DNA of 64,000 nt from Thalassomonas sp. RHCl1 (GTDB lineage Bacteria > Pseudomonadota > Gammaproteobacteria > Enterobacterales > Alteromonadaceae), in the NCBI RefSeq assembly GCF_947387555.1, contig NZ_CANDNZ010000002.1:372001-436000 (forward strand), written 5' to 3'. The notes below the pieces were generated by a model. That model was not told the DNA's origin and searched no databases. It saw nothing but the letters and a program-made list of their open reading frames with translations. Positions 46,515 through 56,170 of this stretch are shown here, in pieces. The position numbers and the translations under genes were made by a program. The stretch's first letter is position 1, and each line of letters begins with the position of its first letter.

Positions 46515-46546
46515 CCGCTGCCCCTTTAATGATAAAGGGACAGCGG
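46515..46546. other. Strong intergenic stem-loop
   Basis: CCGCTG-C-CCCTTTA, loop ATGA, TAAAGGG-A-CAGCGG: thirteen pairs with a single mismatch. It lies between the fructosamine kinase gene and the CPXCG gene with no U-tract on either side, so it may be an mRNA 3'-end hairpin or a REP-like element. Confidence 0.55.
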
Positions 46547-46601
46547 TAAATGCTTGCTATTGTAGAAAATAAACTTATTTGTAAATTGGTTTGAATGCTG
46601 G

Positions 46602-47474
46602 TTAATGAATGGCAAGGGCGAATAGTCGGCCTAACAGGGCTTTTGCCTGATCAATATAGATACCGCCAAAGAGGTTGGCATGGTTGAGTATATGGTAAAA
46701 ATTGTAAATGTTTTTGCGGCGCTCATAACCTTCAGCTAAAGGAAAGACGTTCTGGTATCCCCGGTAAAATTCGCCGGGAAACTGGCCGAAAAGTTCGGTC
46801 ATGGCGATATCAACTTCCCGGTCGCCGTAATAACAGGCGGGATCAAAAATTACCGGGCCCCGAGCGCAAAAACTGACATTGCCCTGCCAAAGATCGCCAT
46901 GCACCAGGCAAGGGGTCGCATGATGATGGGCCAAGCCGTTATGACACATAGCTATGATATGCTCTATATCGCCCATATAGATGGATTGTTCGCTTAATAA
47001 TTGTAGTTGCCAGCCGATCCTTTGTTCGGCAAAAAAACTGCGCCAGTTACTCTGCCAGTCGTTGGGTTGGCGGGTGCTGCCCAGATAATTATCATATTGC
47101 CAGCCAAATTGGCCATGACCGGAATTTTTATGCATTTGGGCAAGTTGCTGTCCCAGCTGGTACCAAAGGCCGCCATTGTCGCTACAAAAATCGATATGGG
47201 AGAGCACAATATAACTCTTATCCAGGGTTGTGCCCACGGCAATACATTCAGGTGTGATCAGGGTTTGGCTTGCCCTAAGCTGGTCAAGAGAGTAGGCCTC
47301 TGCTTCAAAGTGATGCAGACGATTTTTATCGTTGAGTTTAATAAAATAGCTGTGCTGCTCATCATTTACTTTAAAGGCGAGATTGATGTCACCGCCGGAA
47401 ATAGGTTTTTTATCTTTGATAGAAAAGGATTGGCCGGTTTCTGACGCAATGGCCTGCCCGATACTTTGCCACAT
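46602..47474 (-). CDS. Fructosamine kinase family protein (YniA-like)
   Basis: A 290-residue kinase with the aminoglycoside phosphotransferase-type fold. Motifs: ISGGDINLAFKV (nucleotide loop), YFIKLNDK (ATP-binding Lys), CLVHGDLWQGNVSF (catalytic loop, Asp in HGDLW) and VIFDPACYYGDREVDIAM (metal-binding DPA). Bacterial members phosphorylate ribulosamines or fructosamines for protein deglycation; the exact substrate is not deducible. It lies downstream of a START-domain gene on the same strand. Confidence 0.92.
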   Translation of the reverse strand: MWQSIGQAIASETGQSFSIKDKKPISGGDINLAFKVNDEQHSYFIKLNDKNRLHHFEAEAYSLDQLRASQTLITPECIAVGTTLDKSYIVLSHIDFCSDNGGLWYQLGQQLAQMHKNSGHGQFGWQYDNYLGSTRQPNDWQSNWRSFFAEQRIGWQLQLLSEQSIYMGDIEHIIAMCHNGLAHHHATPCLVHGDLWQGNVSFCARGPVIFDPACYYGDREVDIAMTELFGQFPGEFYRGYQNVFPLAEGYERRKNIYNFYHILNHANLFGGIYIDQAKALLGRLFALAIH

Positions 47475-47583
47475 ATAACCACCACTGAAGCTTATTGCAA
47501 TATCTGTCAGGTAAAATCGTTACTCTTTGCTTAGTGTAGTCTATCTAAGTCGTTTTTTACGGTTTATTCGGCTAAAGCCGTTA

Positions 47584-48288
47584 TTAGTCCTGTTCTTTGA
47601 TGCCCGGAATGCTTTTTTGTTGCCATTTAGACAAGGGAAGCTGCTTATGTAAGGCTTGCAGGGTTTTCCACATCGCCCTGAGGGAGAGCTTATTTGCCAG
47701 CCATAAAGGCAAGTTTCCTTCGGGGCTGGCAATCAGGCGGTAGTGTATTTTAAGTTGTTTATCTGCCAGGGGGGTAAGTTGCCAATGGGCATTATGAATT
47801 TTGATGCGAATAGCATTTGTGTTGTTCTCCAGCGCATGACTTGCATCGTTGACGGCAATTTCCACGGATAAGTCAGGGTTTTGCCAGTAAGTGGAATGTA
47901 TCAGCATTTCTCTGGCTTTTACCGGCCAAAAACCGTCAAAGTATGTGATGAAAATATTTTCCCGGGGGGTTATTTGTGCTAATAAACGGGCCTGGCTGGC
48001 ATTGTCCAACCAGTTCGGGATATTGGGGTAATCTTGTAAAAACAGTAAAAAGCCCGACAAAGTCGAGCTGAGTTTGAGCTCTGCTGAAATTTCTATCAGT
48101 GGACTGTCATTGACGGGGCGGTACCGGACACGTGAGTGCTCATTTTCCCGCCAAAGCTGCCAGGCGTTTTGTGCTGCCGGATCATCCGCCGTCATACTTG
48201 ATGCCGGTAACGGCATTTCAGCGGCTAGCCGGGCAGAGGGCAGGTTTAAAAACACCAGCAGATAAAGCGCGTAAATTCCGTGGAACAA
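47584..48288 (-). CDS. START-domain (SRPBCC) exported protein
   Basis: About 234 residues. The N-terminus MFHGIYALYLLVFLNLPSA looks like a signal peptide. The rest matches a START/lipid-binding fold of the bacterial periplasmic type, with YPNIPNWLDNASQARLL, FITYFDGFWPVKAREMLIHSTYWQ and a Trp/Leu-rich final helix. Ligand unknown, presumably hydrophobic. The start is TTG 48288, supported by AGGAG seven bases upstream; ATG 48318 is in frame but has no ribosome binding site. Confidence 0.78.
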   Translation of the reverse strand: MFHGIYALYLLVFLNLPSARLAAEMPLPASSMTADDPAAQNAWQLWRENEHSRVRYRPVNDSPLIEISAELKLSSTLSGFLLFLQDYPNIPNWLDNASQARLLAQITPRENIFITYFDGFWPVKAREMLIHSTYWQNPDLSVEIAVNDASHALENNTNAIRIKIHNAHWQLTPLADKQLKIHYRLIASPEGNLPLWLANKLSLRAMWKTLQALHKQLPLSKWQQKSIPGIKEQD

Positions 48289-48559
48289 ATGGACACTCCT
48301 GAATGCATCGTAGGGCATGACTTATTTTTCCATTTTAAGCAATTGTTTGCCATAAAGATATTCAGTGCAATAACAAGGGAGATTTTGCTCCCGGATGTCG
48401 GCATTATATCTTTGCAAGTCGTTCCGTGTGATCCTGTAATTTACTTGAGCAAGCAACAGCTAAGTTAGTCGACTCTTGATAAATTGTACTATCCTTTCTT
48501 TACTTAAAGCCATTATCAACCGGCTGTCATTAGGGCCTTGTTGACTGGAGTATGACGGG

Positions 48560-51500
48560 GTGAAAAATTTAACCTTCACCGCTAAGATTTGGTTAGGGTT
48601 TTCGCTGGTATTGATGTTAATACTAGCCGTCATCCTGGTCATTCAAGTCAATTTTGCAGTAATTGCCCAAACAGAAAAAAGAATCGCCAAGACCCGGATC
48701 CCCACCGCCCACAGCTCTAAAGAAATGCTTATCGGTATCCAGGGAACCCTGGCTTCCCTGCGTGGCTGGATATTACTTAAAGATCCTGTATTTAAAAAAC
48801 AGCGTGCCGGATACTGGCAAAATGAGATCGGCATGTCACTGGCGACCATGAAAATGTTATCGCTTGACTGGACCAATCCGGACAATATCAAAACTCTCAA
48901 CCAGCTGCAGGCAGAGCTGGTTAAGTTCCGCCAGTATCAGGACGAAATAGAAGTCATTGCCGATAGTGATGACAATAAGCCCGCCGCTAAAATTCTGACA
49001 TTAGAGCTCACGCCTGCCAATCAAGTGATTTTGGACAGTATCACCGCCATGATCAATGAAGAGGCCAGGCAAAAATCCGCTGAGGCCCGTATGCGCTTAT
49101 TTAAGGCTATGGCTGACTTTCGCGCCAGTATCAGTCAGTCGCAGGTCTATATTGAACTCTATGTTTTGCTGGCGGATAAAAGTTATCTTCAACTCTATCA
49201 AAAACAGTGGCAAATCAATGAAGCCCGTTACCTGCAGTTAGTGGAGTTGAGTCCGTCTTTTAGCGCCAGGCAGCAACTGGCCTTTAGCCGGTTAACGGTG
49301 GCAAGAAACAAGTTTGCCCAGTTAGTGGACAGGATGCAGGAGATCATGCAGGGGCAAAAAAGCGATCTGGCCAACCATTGGCTGGCGACCCGGGCGATCC
49401 CTTTAGTGAGTAGCATAGAATCAAAATTAGCGCAAATGAGTAAAGATCAGGAAATGTTGCTTGTTGCCGACTTTAACCAGCACCAGCAAGGGCTGAACCG
49501 GCTGGAGCGTGAGTCAAGCATACTTTTTGGTACGGTTATCCTGCTTATCCTGTGTCTGGCAATCATGATAGTGCGTGCTGTGGTCCGGCCTATCCACCAG
49601 TTATTGGCCATGACGGTGAAAATAGGCAATGGTGAATATGCAATAGATACCCAGCTAACGGGCTCGGTAGAAATGATGAGGTTAGGGCGTGCGCTGGAGA
49701 AAATGAAGCAGCAAATCGCTGAGCGGGCTGAGCGTTTAGAGCAGCAAAATTGGTTAACTACCCAGGAAAACCGGGTGATGGAGCTTACCCAGGGGGTGTT
49801 GAGCCTGAGTGATATCTGCGAGCTGGTGATCTCGCATTTAGCCAGGAGCTTTGAAGCCGGGCATGGTGTCTTTTATCTGGCAAACCAGGTCGATAAGGAC
49901 GGGCAAGAATCCCTTTCCTTGTCACTTTGTGGCAGTTATGCCTTTACCGAGCGCAAGGAGTTGTCTGCGCAGCTCCAGATGGGGGAAGGCCTGGCCGGGC
50001 AGGCGGCAAAAGAAGGTAAGCCGATTTTACTGACCCGGGTGCCGGGGGATTATATCCGCATCAAGTCTGCCCTGGGACAGCAGCAGCCGATGAATATCCT
50101 TGCCTATCCGGTGATGCATGAAAATAACCTGGTGGGGATCATTGAGCTGGCCAGCTTTGTCGCTTTCACCGACCGTCAGCTGCAGTTGCTGGAAAAAGTC
50201 AGTATTAATTTAGGGATCATTATTGACAATGTCGCCAACCGTAACCGCACCGAAAAGCTGTTGGTGGAAACCCAAAACCAGGCACTTGAGCTTAATCTGC
50301 AAAAAGAAGAGTTACGTTCGGTCAATGAAAACCTGGAGAGCCGGGCACAGCAACTGAAACTGTCCCAGGAAGAGCTGCAGCAGCAATCGGAAGAATTACG
50401 CGTTTCCAACGAGGAGTTGTCGGAAAAGCAAAAAACCTTAATCGAACAATCGAAAAACTTACAACATACTAAAGCTGAATTGGAGAAAAAAGCGGAAGAG
50501 CTCACCACCACCAGTAAATATAAATCAGAATTTTTGGCGAATATGTCCCACGAATTACGGACGCCGTTAAACAGCTTACTGATTTTATCCAAGTCATTGG
50601 CCAATAACGATGAAGGCAATCTGACGGATGAACAACTTGAAGATGCGAAAGTGATCCATGAAGGGGGCCTGGCACTGTTGATGCTCATTAATGACATTAT
50701 GGACTTGTCTAAAGTGGAAGCGGGCAAACTCACCGTGCATATTGAGTCTATGTCCCTGGAAACGGTTTGCCGGGATCTAGAGCTGATGTTTGCCAAACTG
50801 GCGCAGCAAAAGCAAGTTGAATTTAGCCTCAGCCAGGATGCCGACGTCCCCGCCGTCATACAGAGCGATATCCAACGGCTGGAGCAGATCTTAAAAAACT
50901 TTATGTCCAATGCTTTTAAATTTACCAGCAAAGGCTCGGTCCGTTTGCGGATCCACCGGCCATTACCCGAACTACAGCAACTGCCGGATTATATTGAGGC
51001 GGACACTTCCCTGGCGTTTTCCGTGATAGACACCGGCATCGGCATTGCGGATGATAAACAAGTGGCGATTTTTGAAGCCTTTCAACAAGAAGATGGTTCC
51101 ATCAACCGTAAATATGGCGGTACCGGCTTAGGGTTGGCGATATCACGGGAGCTGGCTCATCTGCTTGGCGGGGAAATAAAACTGCAAAGTACTCTGGGAC
51201 AGGGCAGTGTTTTCACCTTGTATCTCCCCTTGCATTTACAAGAGATAACTCCGCCATCAGAGCCGGCTTTGCAGGAAGATAGAGTTTTTAAAGCCGCCAA
51301 AGCAGAGGCCCGGGTCAATGCTTGCTCCCCACCAGAGAAAATGACGCCGCCCGGCGATTTTCTCGATGATGACAGGGAGATTATCCAGGAAAGTGATAAA
51401 ACTTTATTGGTGATAGAAGATGATATTCATTTTGCCCGGGTTCTTGTTAAAGTCGCGCGAAAGGAAGGCTTTAAGTGCCTGGCCACCGACAAGGGCAGGG

Positions 51501-52567
51501 AAGGACTGTTGCTGGCCCAGCAATTTTTGCCTATGGGCATTATCCTGGATTTAGGCCTGCCCGATATTAATGGCTTAACGGTGTTAGAGCAGCTTAAGTT
51601 CAACCTCAAGACCCGGCATATTCCGGTACATATTGCCTCCGGAGCTGATTGTGAGCAGGACTCTTTAAATTCCGGGGCTTTCAGTTTTCTGGCTAAACCT
51701 GTGGCTAATGAACAAATTGGGCATTTACTCAGTTCACTGGTTAAAACTTCATCTCGCCAATTCAAACAGGTACTGGTGATTGAAGATGATCTTGGTAACC
51801 AGCAGGCGATTACCAAGCTGATTGCGGCAGAGACCATCCGGGTAGATTGTGTCGATTGCGGCGCCAAGGCGCTTGAATACCTGGGTGAGCATAAGGTGGA
51901 CTGTATTATTCTGGATTTGGGCTTGCCGGATATGAGCGGGGTGGAACTATTAACCACCATCAAGCAGTTTCGCGGGCAAGAGCGGGTGCCGGTGATTGTT
52001 TATACCGGTAAAGATATTCCGGACGATGAATATAAGGAATTGTGCAAGATAAGCGAAGACATTATCGTCAAGGGGGCCGAGTCACCGGAGCGGTTACTCG
52101 ATGATGTATCCTTGTTTCTGCACAGTATCCAGAGCGCCTTTTCCATGGAGCAGCAAAAAACCTTAAAAATGCTCCATGATCAATCAACAACTTTGTCGGG
52201 ACAGGAGATCTTACTGGTCGACGATGATATGAGAAATATTTTTGCTCTGTCGCGGGAGCTTGAAAAGTCCGGGGTGAATGTCACCATGGCGGAAAATGGC
52301 CAGGTGGCATTAGAAAAAATTGCTGAGCGTGATGCACCTTTTGATTTGATTTTAATGGATATTATGATGCCGGAAATGGACGGCCTGACGGCAATACGTG
52401 AAATCAGAAAAATCAGTGTCTATCAGCAGGTGCCAATCATTGCTTTGACGGCAAAAGCAATGCCGGAAGACAAGACCAGCTGTATTGAGGCGGGGGCATC
52501 GGAATATCTCACTAAACCTGTAGATATGGAGCGCTTATTATCTATGATGCAAATTTGGCTGTTTTAA
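48560..52567 (+). CDS. Hybrid histidine kinase with GAF and three receiver domains
   Basis: A 1335-residue membrane kinase. TM1 is about residues 8-30, a helical periplasmic region 31-310, and TM2 about 316-338 (LFGTVILLILCLAIMIV). Then HAMP, a GAF domain (about 420-560), a long coiled coil (570-650), an H-box with SEFLANMSHELRTPLNS (His near 663), and HATPase (DTGIGIAD, GTGLGLAIS). Three receivers follow, with Asp in ILDLGLPDING (about 995), ILDLGLPDMSG (about 1117) and LMDIMMPEMDG (about 1267). The start is GTG 48560 with GGAG nine bases upstream. It heads a kinase-CheR-CheB-c-di-GMP operon. Confidence 0.93.
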   Translation: MKNLTFTAKIWLGFSLVLMLILAVILVIQVNFAVIAQTEKRIAKTRIPTAHSSKEMLIGIQGTLASLRGWILLKDPVFKKQRAGYWQNEIGMSLATMKMLSLDWTNPDNIKTLNQLQAELVKFRQYQDEIEVIADSDDNKPAAKILTLELTPANQVILDSITAMINEEARQKSAEARMRLFKAMADFRASISQSQVYIELYVLLADKSYLQLYQKQWQINEARYLQLVELSPSFSARQQLAFSRLTVARNKFAQLVDRMQEIMQGQKSDLANHWLATRAIPLVSSIESKLAQMSKDQEMLLVADFNQHQQGLNRLERESSILFGTVILLILCLAIMIVRAVVRPIHQLLAMTVKIGNGEYAIDTQLTGSVEMMRLGRALEKMKQQIAERAERLEQQNWLTTQENRVMELTQGVLSLSDICELVISHLARSFEAGHGVFYLANQVDKDGQESLSLSLCGSYAFTERKELSAQLQMGEGLAGQAAKEGKPILLTRVPGDYIRIKSALGQQQPMNILAYPVMHENNLVGIIELASFVAFTDRQLQLLEKVSINLGIIIDNVANRNRTEKLLVETQNQALELNLQKEELRSVNENLESRAQQLKLSQEELQQQSEELRVSNEELSEKQKTLIEQSKNLQHTKAELEKKAEELTTTSKYKSEFLANMSHELRTPLNSLLILSKSLANNDEGNLTDEQLEDAKVIHEGGLALLMLINDIMDLSKVEAGKLTVHIESMSLETVCRDLELMFAKLAQQKQVEFSLSQDADVPAVIQSDIQRLEQILKNFMSNAFKFTSKGSVRLRIHRPLPELQQLPDYIEADTSLAFSVIDTGIGIADDKQVAIFEAFQQEDGSINRKYGGTGLGLAISRELAHLLGGEIKLQSTLGQGSVFTLYLPLHLQEITPPSEPALQEDRVFKAAKAEARVNACSPPEKMTPPGDFLDDDREIIQESDKTLLVIEDDIHFARVLVKVARKEGFKCLATDKGREGLLLAQQFLPMGIILDLGLPDINGLTVLEQLKFNLKTRHIPVHIASGADCEQDSLNSGAFSFLAKPVANEQIGHLLSSLVKTSSRQFKQVLVIEDDLGNQQAITKLIAAETIRVDCVDCGAKALEYLGEHKVDCIILDLGLPDMSGVELLTTIKQFRGQERVPVIVYTGKDIPDDEYKELCKISEDIIVKGAESPERLLDDVSLFLHSIQSAFSMEQQKTLKMLHDQSTTLSGQEILLVDDDMRNIFALSRELEKSGVNVTMAENGQVALEKIAERDAPFDLILMDIMMPEMDGLTAIREIRKISVYQQVPIIALTAKAMPEDKTSCIEAGASEYLTKPVDMERLLSMMQIWLF

Positions 52568-52579
52568 CAGGATGATGTT

Positions 52580-53431
52580 ATGGATACACAATCCCGGGAA
52601 GCATTTGAAATTAAATGGCTGCTTGAAGCCATCTACGCCTGTTACGGCTATGACTTTCGTGACTATGCCGGCGCTTCGTTGAAGCGGAGGATACTCAACC
52701 GTCTGGAGCTGAGTGATTGCCGGCATATCTCGGATATGGTGAGTAAAATGCTTTACGATAGCGATTTTTTTGAGTTGTTCCTTCAGGATATGTCGATCAC
52801 CGTCACTGAAATGTTTCGTGATCCCTATGTGTTTTTACAGCTCCGTGAACGGGTGATCCCCAGGTTAAAGACATATTCGCGTATCAATATCTGGCATGCC
52901 GGCTGTGCCACAGGGGAAGAAGTTTATTCCCTGGCGATATTACTGCATGAAGAGGGCCTGCTGGAAAAAACCCGGATTTATGCCACCGACTTTAACAACC
53001 ATTCGTTAGAAATTGCCCGAAAAGGTATTTATTCCCAGGATCTGGCGAAGTACCAGGATAATTATCTGCTGGGGGGAGGGAAAAAGGCCCTGAGTGAGTA
53101 TTACCAGTACAATTATGATGCGGTGATCATGAAGGCATTTTTAAGAAAGCGTATTACTTTTGCCTATCACAATCTCACCCGGGATCAGGTCTTTGCCGAA
53201 ATGCATCTGATCATGTGCCGTAATGTGCTGATTTATTTTAATCAGGCCCTGCAGAATAAAGTATTAAATCTGCTTATCAACAGCCTGGTGCATAAAGGTT
53301 TTCTTGTCTTGGGGGATAAAGAAACCCTGGAATTTACCTCGATGACACATCAGTTTGATGATTTTGAGCCCAGGGCTAAGATTTATCGTAAAACCGCCGC
53401 TTTGCCTAAGGCAAATCAAGATGAAGATTAA
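52580..53431 (+). CDS. CheR-type protein-glutamate methyltransferase
   Basis: A 283-residue SAM-dependent methyltransferase. The CheR N-domain includes GYDFRDYAGASLKRRI; the SAM site is WHAGCATGEEVYSLA (about 112-126), and MCRNVLIYFNQ (about 212) is typical. It is a stand-alone CheR without TPR. It sits 12 bases after the hybrid kinase and overlaps CheB by 11 bases. No chemoreceptor gene lies in this operon, so its target may be a receptor elsewhere or the kinase's helical region. Confidence 0.92.
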   Translation: MDTQSREAFEIKWLLEAIYACYGYDFRDYAGASLKRRILNRLELSDCRHISDMVSKMLYDSDFFELFLQDMSITVTEMFRDPYVFLQLRERVIPRLKTYSRINIWHAGCATGEEVYSLAILLHEEGLLEKTRIYATDFNNHSLEIARKGIYSQDLAKYQDNYLLGGGKKALSEYYQYNYDAVIMKAFLRKRITFAYHNLTRDQVFAEMHLIMCRNVLIYFNQALQNKVLNLLINSLVHKGFLVLGDKETLEFTSMTHQFDDFEPRAKIYRKTAALPKANQDED

Positions 53432-54038
53432 GCAGTATCATATGCTGGTTATAGGGGCTTCTGCCGGCGGACTTAATGCTCTGGCTGTGGTGCTGGGCCG
53501 GCTTCCGGGATCTTTTCCTGTGCCCGTGCTGGTGGTGCAGCACCAGGGCGGGGGTAATGACAGTGAATATTTAGCCCTTTTGCTCGACAGCATGACCGCT
53601 TTACGGGTCAAGGAGGCCAGGCCTGGCGAAGTGCCGCTGCCGGGCTCCGTCTATATTTCGCCCGCCGGATATCATTTACAGCTCGAATTGTCGGGAAAGC
53701 TGAGTCTGTCGGTGGATTTGCCGGTAAATTTTTCAATTCCCTCCATCGATGTGCTTTTTGATACCGCGGCCGATGCGCTTGGGGCAAGCCTGGTGGCGCT
53801 GGTCTTAACCGGGGCAAGTTCAGACGGCAGCAAGGGGCTGAAAAATATTAAAAGCCGGGGGGGATTGACGCTGGTGCAATCGCCGCAAACAGCAGAAGCC
53901 CCGCAAATGCCCGAATATGCCATTGCCAATACCCGGCCCGACTTTATCGTGCCTTTGCAGGATATAGGCGCTTTGCTTTGCCGTATCTTTTTGGTGGAAG
54001 CTGTTAACGGCGGCAGACAAAGCGGTGATTGTCTCTAG
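53421..54038 (+). CDS. CheB-type methylesterase domain protein (no receiver)
   Basis: A 205-residue protein that consists only of the CheB catalytic domain. The catalytic Ser is in VIGASAGGLNAL, the His in VVQHQGGG, and the Asp in LTGASSDGSKG. The usual N-terminal receiver is absent, so control must come from elsewhere, for example the triple-receiver kinase. ATG 53421 overlaps the CheR stop; a longer in-frame start at 53355 would lie deep inside cheR and is not supported. Confidence 0.9.
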   Translation: MKIKQYHMLVIGASAGGLNALAVVLGRLPGSFPVPVLVVQHQGGGNDSEYLALLLDSMTALRVKEARPGEVPLPGSVYISPAGYHLQLELSGKLSLSVDLPVNFSIPSIDVLFDTAADALGASLVALVLTGASSDGSKGLKNIKSRGGLTLVQSPQTAEAPQMPEYAIANTRPDFIVPLQDIGALLCRIFLVEAVNGGRQSGDCL

Positions 54039-54061
54039 CCTGGCGTAGGAAAGCGTGAGTT

Positions 54062-56170
54062 ATGATCAAACAGAGTGTGCTTGTTGTTGATGATAAAAAA
54101 GAAAATCTTCATGCCATTAGCCGGGTGCTGGCCAGCTTAGATGTGAATATCGTGACTGCTGATTCCGGTGAAGAAGCGCTGCGCCGGGTGATTAAACAAG
54201 CCTATGCCCTGGTTTTGTTGGATGTGCTGATGCCGGGTATGGGCGGGTTTGAAGTTGCAGAGCTGATGCGTTCCAATAAAAATACCCGCAATATTCCTAT
54301 TATCTTTGTCACTGCCATGAGCCGGGACGCCCAAAATGTCTTTCGGGGCTATGAAGCCGGTGCGGTGGACTATTTACTCAAGCCGATAGAAGCCGGGGTA
54401 TTGCTGAGCAAGGTCAAAGTGTTACTGGACTTAGATCGCCAGAAGCAGGAATTGGCGCAATCGTTGGCGCAAAAGCAGGCAAGCGAAAAAATCATTCAGG
54501 TATTGATGAATGCGCAAACTGACTCGGCCCTGTTATTAGATAACACAGGTAAAGTCCTGGCCCTGAATGAAGTAATGGCCAGCCGTTTGAACAGGCCATT
54601 AGCCTCTGTGGTCGGTAATTGCCTGTTTTCCCTGTTGCCTGAGCAGCAAGCTGAGGGGTTGCAGGAACAAATGAGCCAGGTTCAGGAAAGCCACCAACTA
54701 CAGCACTATGAAGAAAACGTCGGCGACTTGCTTTTTCAGGTGACCTTATTGCCTGTTGTCGAATTTTCTTCGGAAAAAATTCAAACCTTTGCCCTGTTTG
54801 CACGTGACATCACCCAAGAGCGCCAGGTAGCCCTGAGGCTTGAGCAGCTGGCCAATTATGATCAGCTTACCGGCTTGAGCAACCGCGCCACCTATTATAC
54901 CTTCCAGGACAAGCTGATTGCCGGCGCCAGGCGTGAACAACATAGCTTTGCGGTGCTGTTTATTGATTTGGACCGTTTTAAACAGATCAATGACACCTTA
55001 GGGCATGACGCCGGCGATCATGTCTTATCCACGGTAGCGTCACGCATCACGGCAGGAGTACGAAAAAGTGATATTGTCGCCCGTTTAGGGGGAGATGAGT
55101 TTGCCATTGCCACCGATAAAATAGCCGACCAGCAGCATGCCGCCAATATCGCCGCCAAGCTGATCGCCTGTGTGATCGCGCCGATAGATTACCTGGGGGG
55201 TGAGGTTTTTGTTGGCTGCAGTATCGGCATCGCCTGTTTTCCCGATAACGGCAGCGATAAAGAAGCCCTTAACCGGGCGGCGGATATTGCCATGTATGCA
55301 GCGAAACGCCAGGGGGGTAACAGTTACTGCTTCTTTGATCCCGAATTGCAACAGCGTAATAATGAACGTACCCGCCTGGTTAACGGTTTGCGCCATGCCT
55401 TGGAAAAAGAGCAGATGCGGGTGTATTACCAGCCTAAGTTTTCTGCCTTAACCGGAGAAATGGTGGGGGTAGAGGCATTAATGCGCTGGTGCTTTGATGA
55501 TAGCGGGATGATAGCACCGTCGGTTTTTATTCCCTTAGCGGAAGAATGTGGCTTGATCATTGAATTTGGCAGCTGGGTCTTTAACCGGGCCTGTATGGAA
55601 ATAAAAGCTCTCAATGATGAAGAGTTGGCTCTTGGAGTTTTGTCTGTTTCTGTTAATGTCTCACCGAAACAGCTGAAAGTGGAAGGTTTTGATAAACTCA
55701 TCAGTAAAGTGCTGGAGCAATGCGAGATCCCCCCGGCCCATGTCCAGATTGAACTCACCGAAAGTTTGATTATGGAAGACCCCGAAGCTTCCATTGAAAT
55801 GCTCAGTATTATCCGTAGCTACGGGATCAGTATTGCGGTAGATGATTTTGGCACCGGGTATTCGTCGTTAAGCTATTTGCGCCGTTTGCCGATAGATACC
55901 CTGAAAATTGATATCAGCTTTGTCCGGGAAATAGGCAAAGACAGTGAAAGCGAAGCCATTATAAAAGGCATTATTGCCTTGGCCCATAGCCTGGGATTAG
56001 AAACCGTGGCCGAAGGGGTGGAAACCAAAGAACAGGTGGCATTTTTACAGCAGCACGGCTGTAGTTTGCTTCAGGGCTATTATTTTAGCAAACCGGTGGA
56101 TATTGAAGCCCTGTACCAGTTTAGCCGTGATTATATTCCCATGAACAGCAAGTCTGAGAGTCGTGAATAA
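54062..56170 (+). CDS. Response regulator with PAS, GGDEF and EAL domains
   Basis: A 702-residue cytoplasmic protein. The receiver has Asp in LLDVLMPGMGG (about 56). A PAS-like region spans about 145-255. The diguanylate cyclase has an intact RLGGDEF (about 341-347) and an inhibitory-site RKSD five residues upstream. The phosphodiesterase has VEALMRW, ELTES, DDFGTGYSSL and ETVAEGVET. Both domains look catalytically competent, so it may make or degrade c-di-GMP depending on its state. It is the output end of the kinase-CheR-CheB operon, 23 bases after cheB. Confidence 0.93.
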   Translation: MIKQSVLVVDDKKENLHAISRVLASLDVNIVTADSGEEALRRVIKQAYALVLLDVLMPGMGGFEVAELMRSNKNTRNIPIIFVTAMSRDAQNVFRGYEAGAVDYLLKPIEAGVLLSKVKVLLDLDRQKQELAQSLAQKQASEKIIQVLMNAQTDSALLLDNTGKVLALNEVMASRLNRPLASVVGNCLFSLLPEQQAEGLQEQMSQVQESHQLQHYEENVGDLLFQVTLLPVVEFSSEKIQTFALFARDITQERQVALRLEQLANYDQLTGLSNRATYYTFQDKLIAGARREQHSFAVLFIDLDRFKQINDTLGHDAGDHVLSTVASRITAGVRKSDIVARLGGDEFAIATDKIADQQHAANIAAKLIACVIAPIDYLGGEVFVGCSIGIACFPDNGSDKEALNRAADIAMYAAKRQGGNSYCFFDPELQQRNNERTRLVNGLRHALEKEQMRVYYQPKFSALTGEMVGVEALMRWCFDDSGMIAPSVFIPLAEECGLIIEFGSWVFNRACMEIKALNDEELALGVLSVSVNVSPKQLKVEGFDKLISKVLEQCEIPPAHVQIELTESLIMEDPEASIEMLSIIRSYGISIAVDDFGTGYSSLSYLRRLPIDTLKIDISFVREIGKDSESEAIIKGIIALAHSLGLETVAEGVETKEQVAFLQQHGCSLLQGYYFSKPVDIEALYQFSRDYIPMNSKSESRE

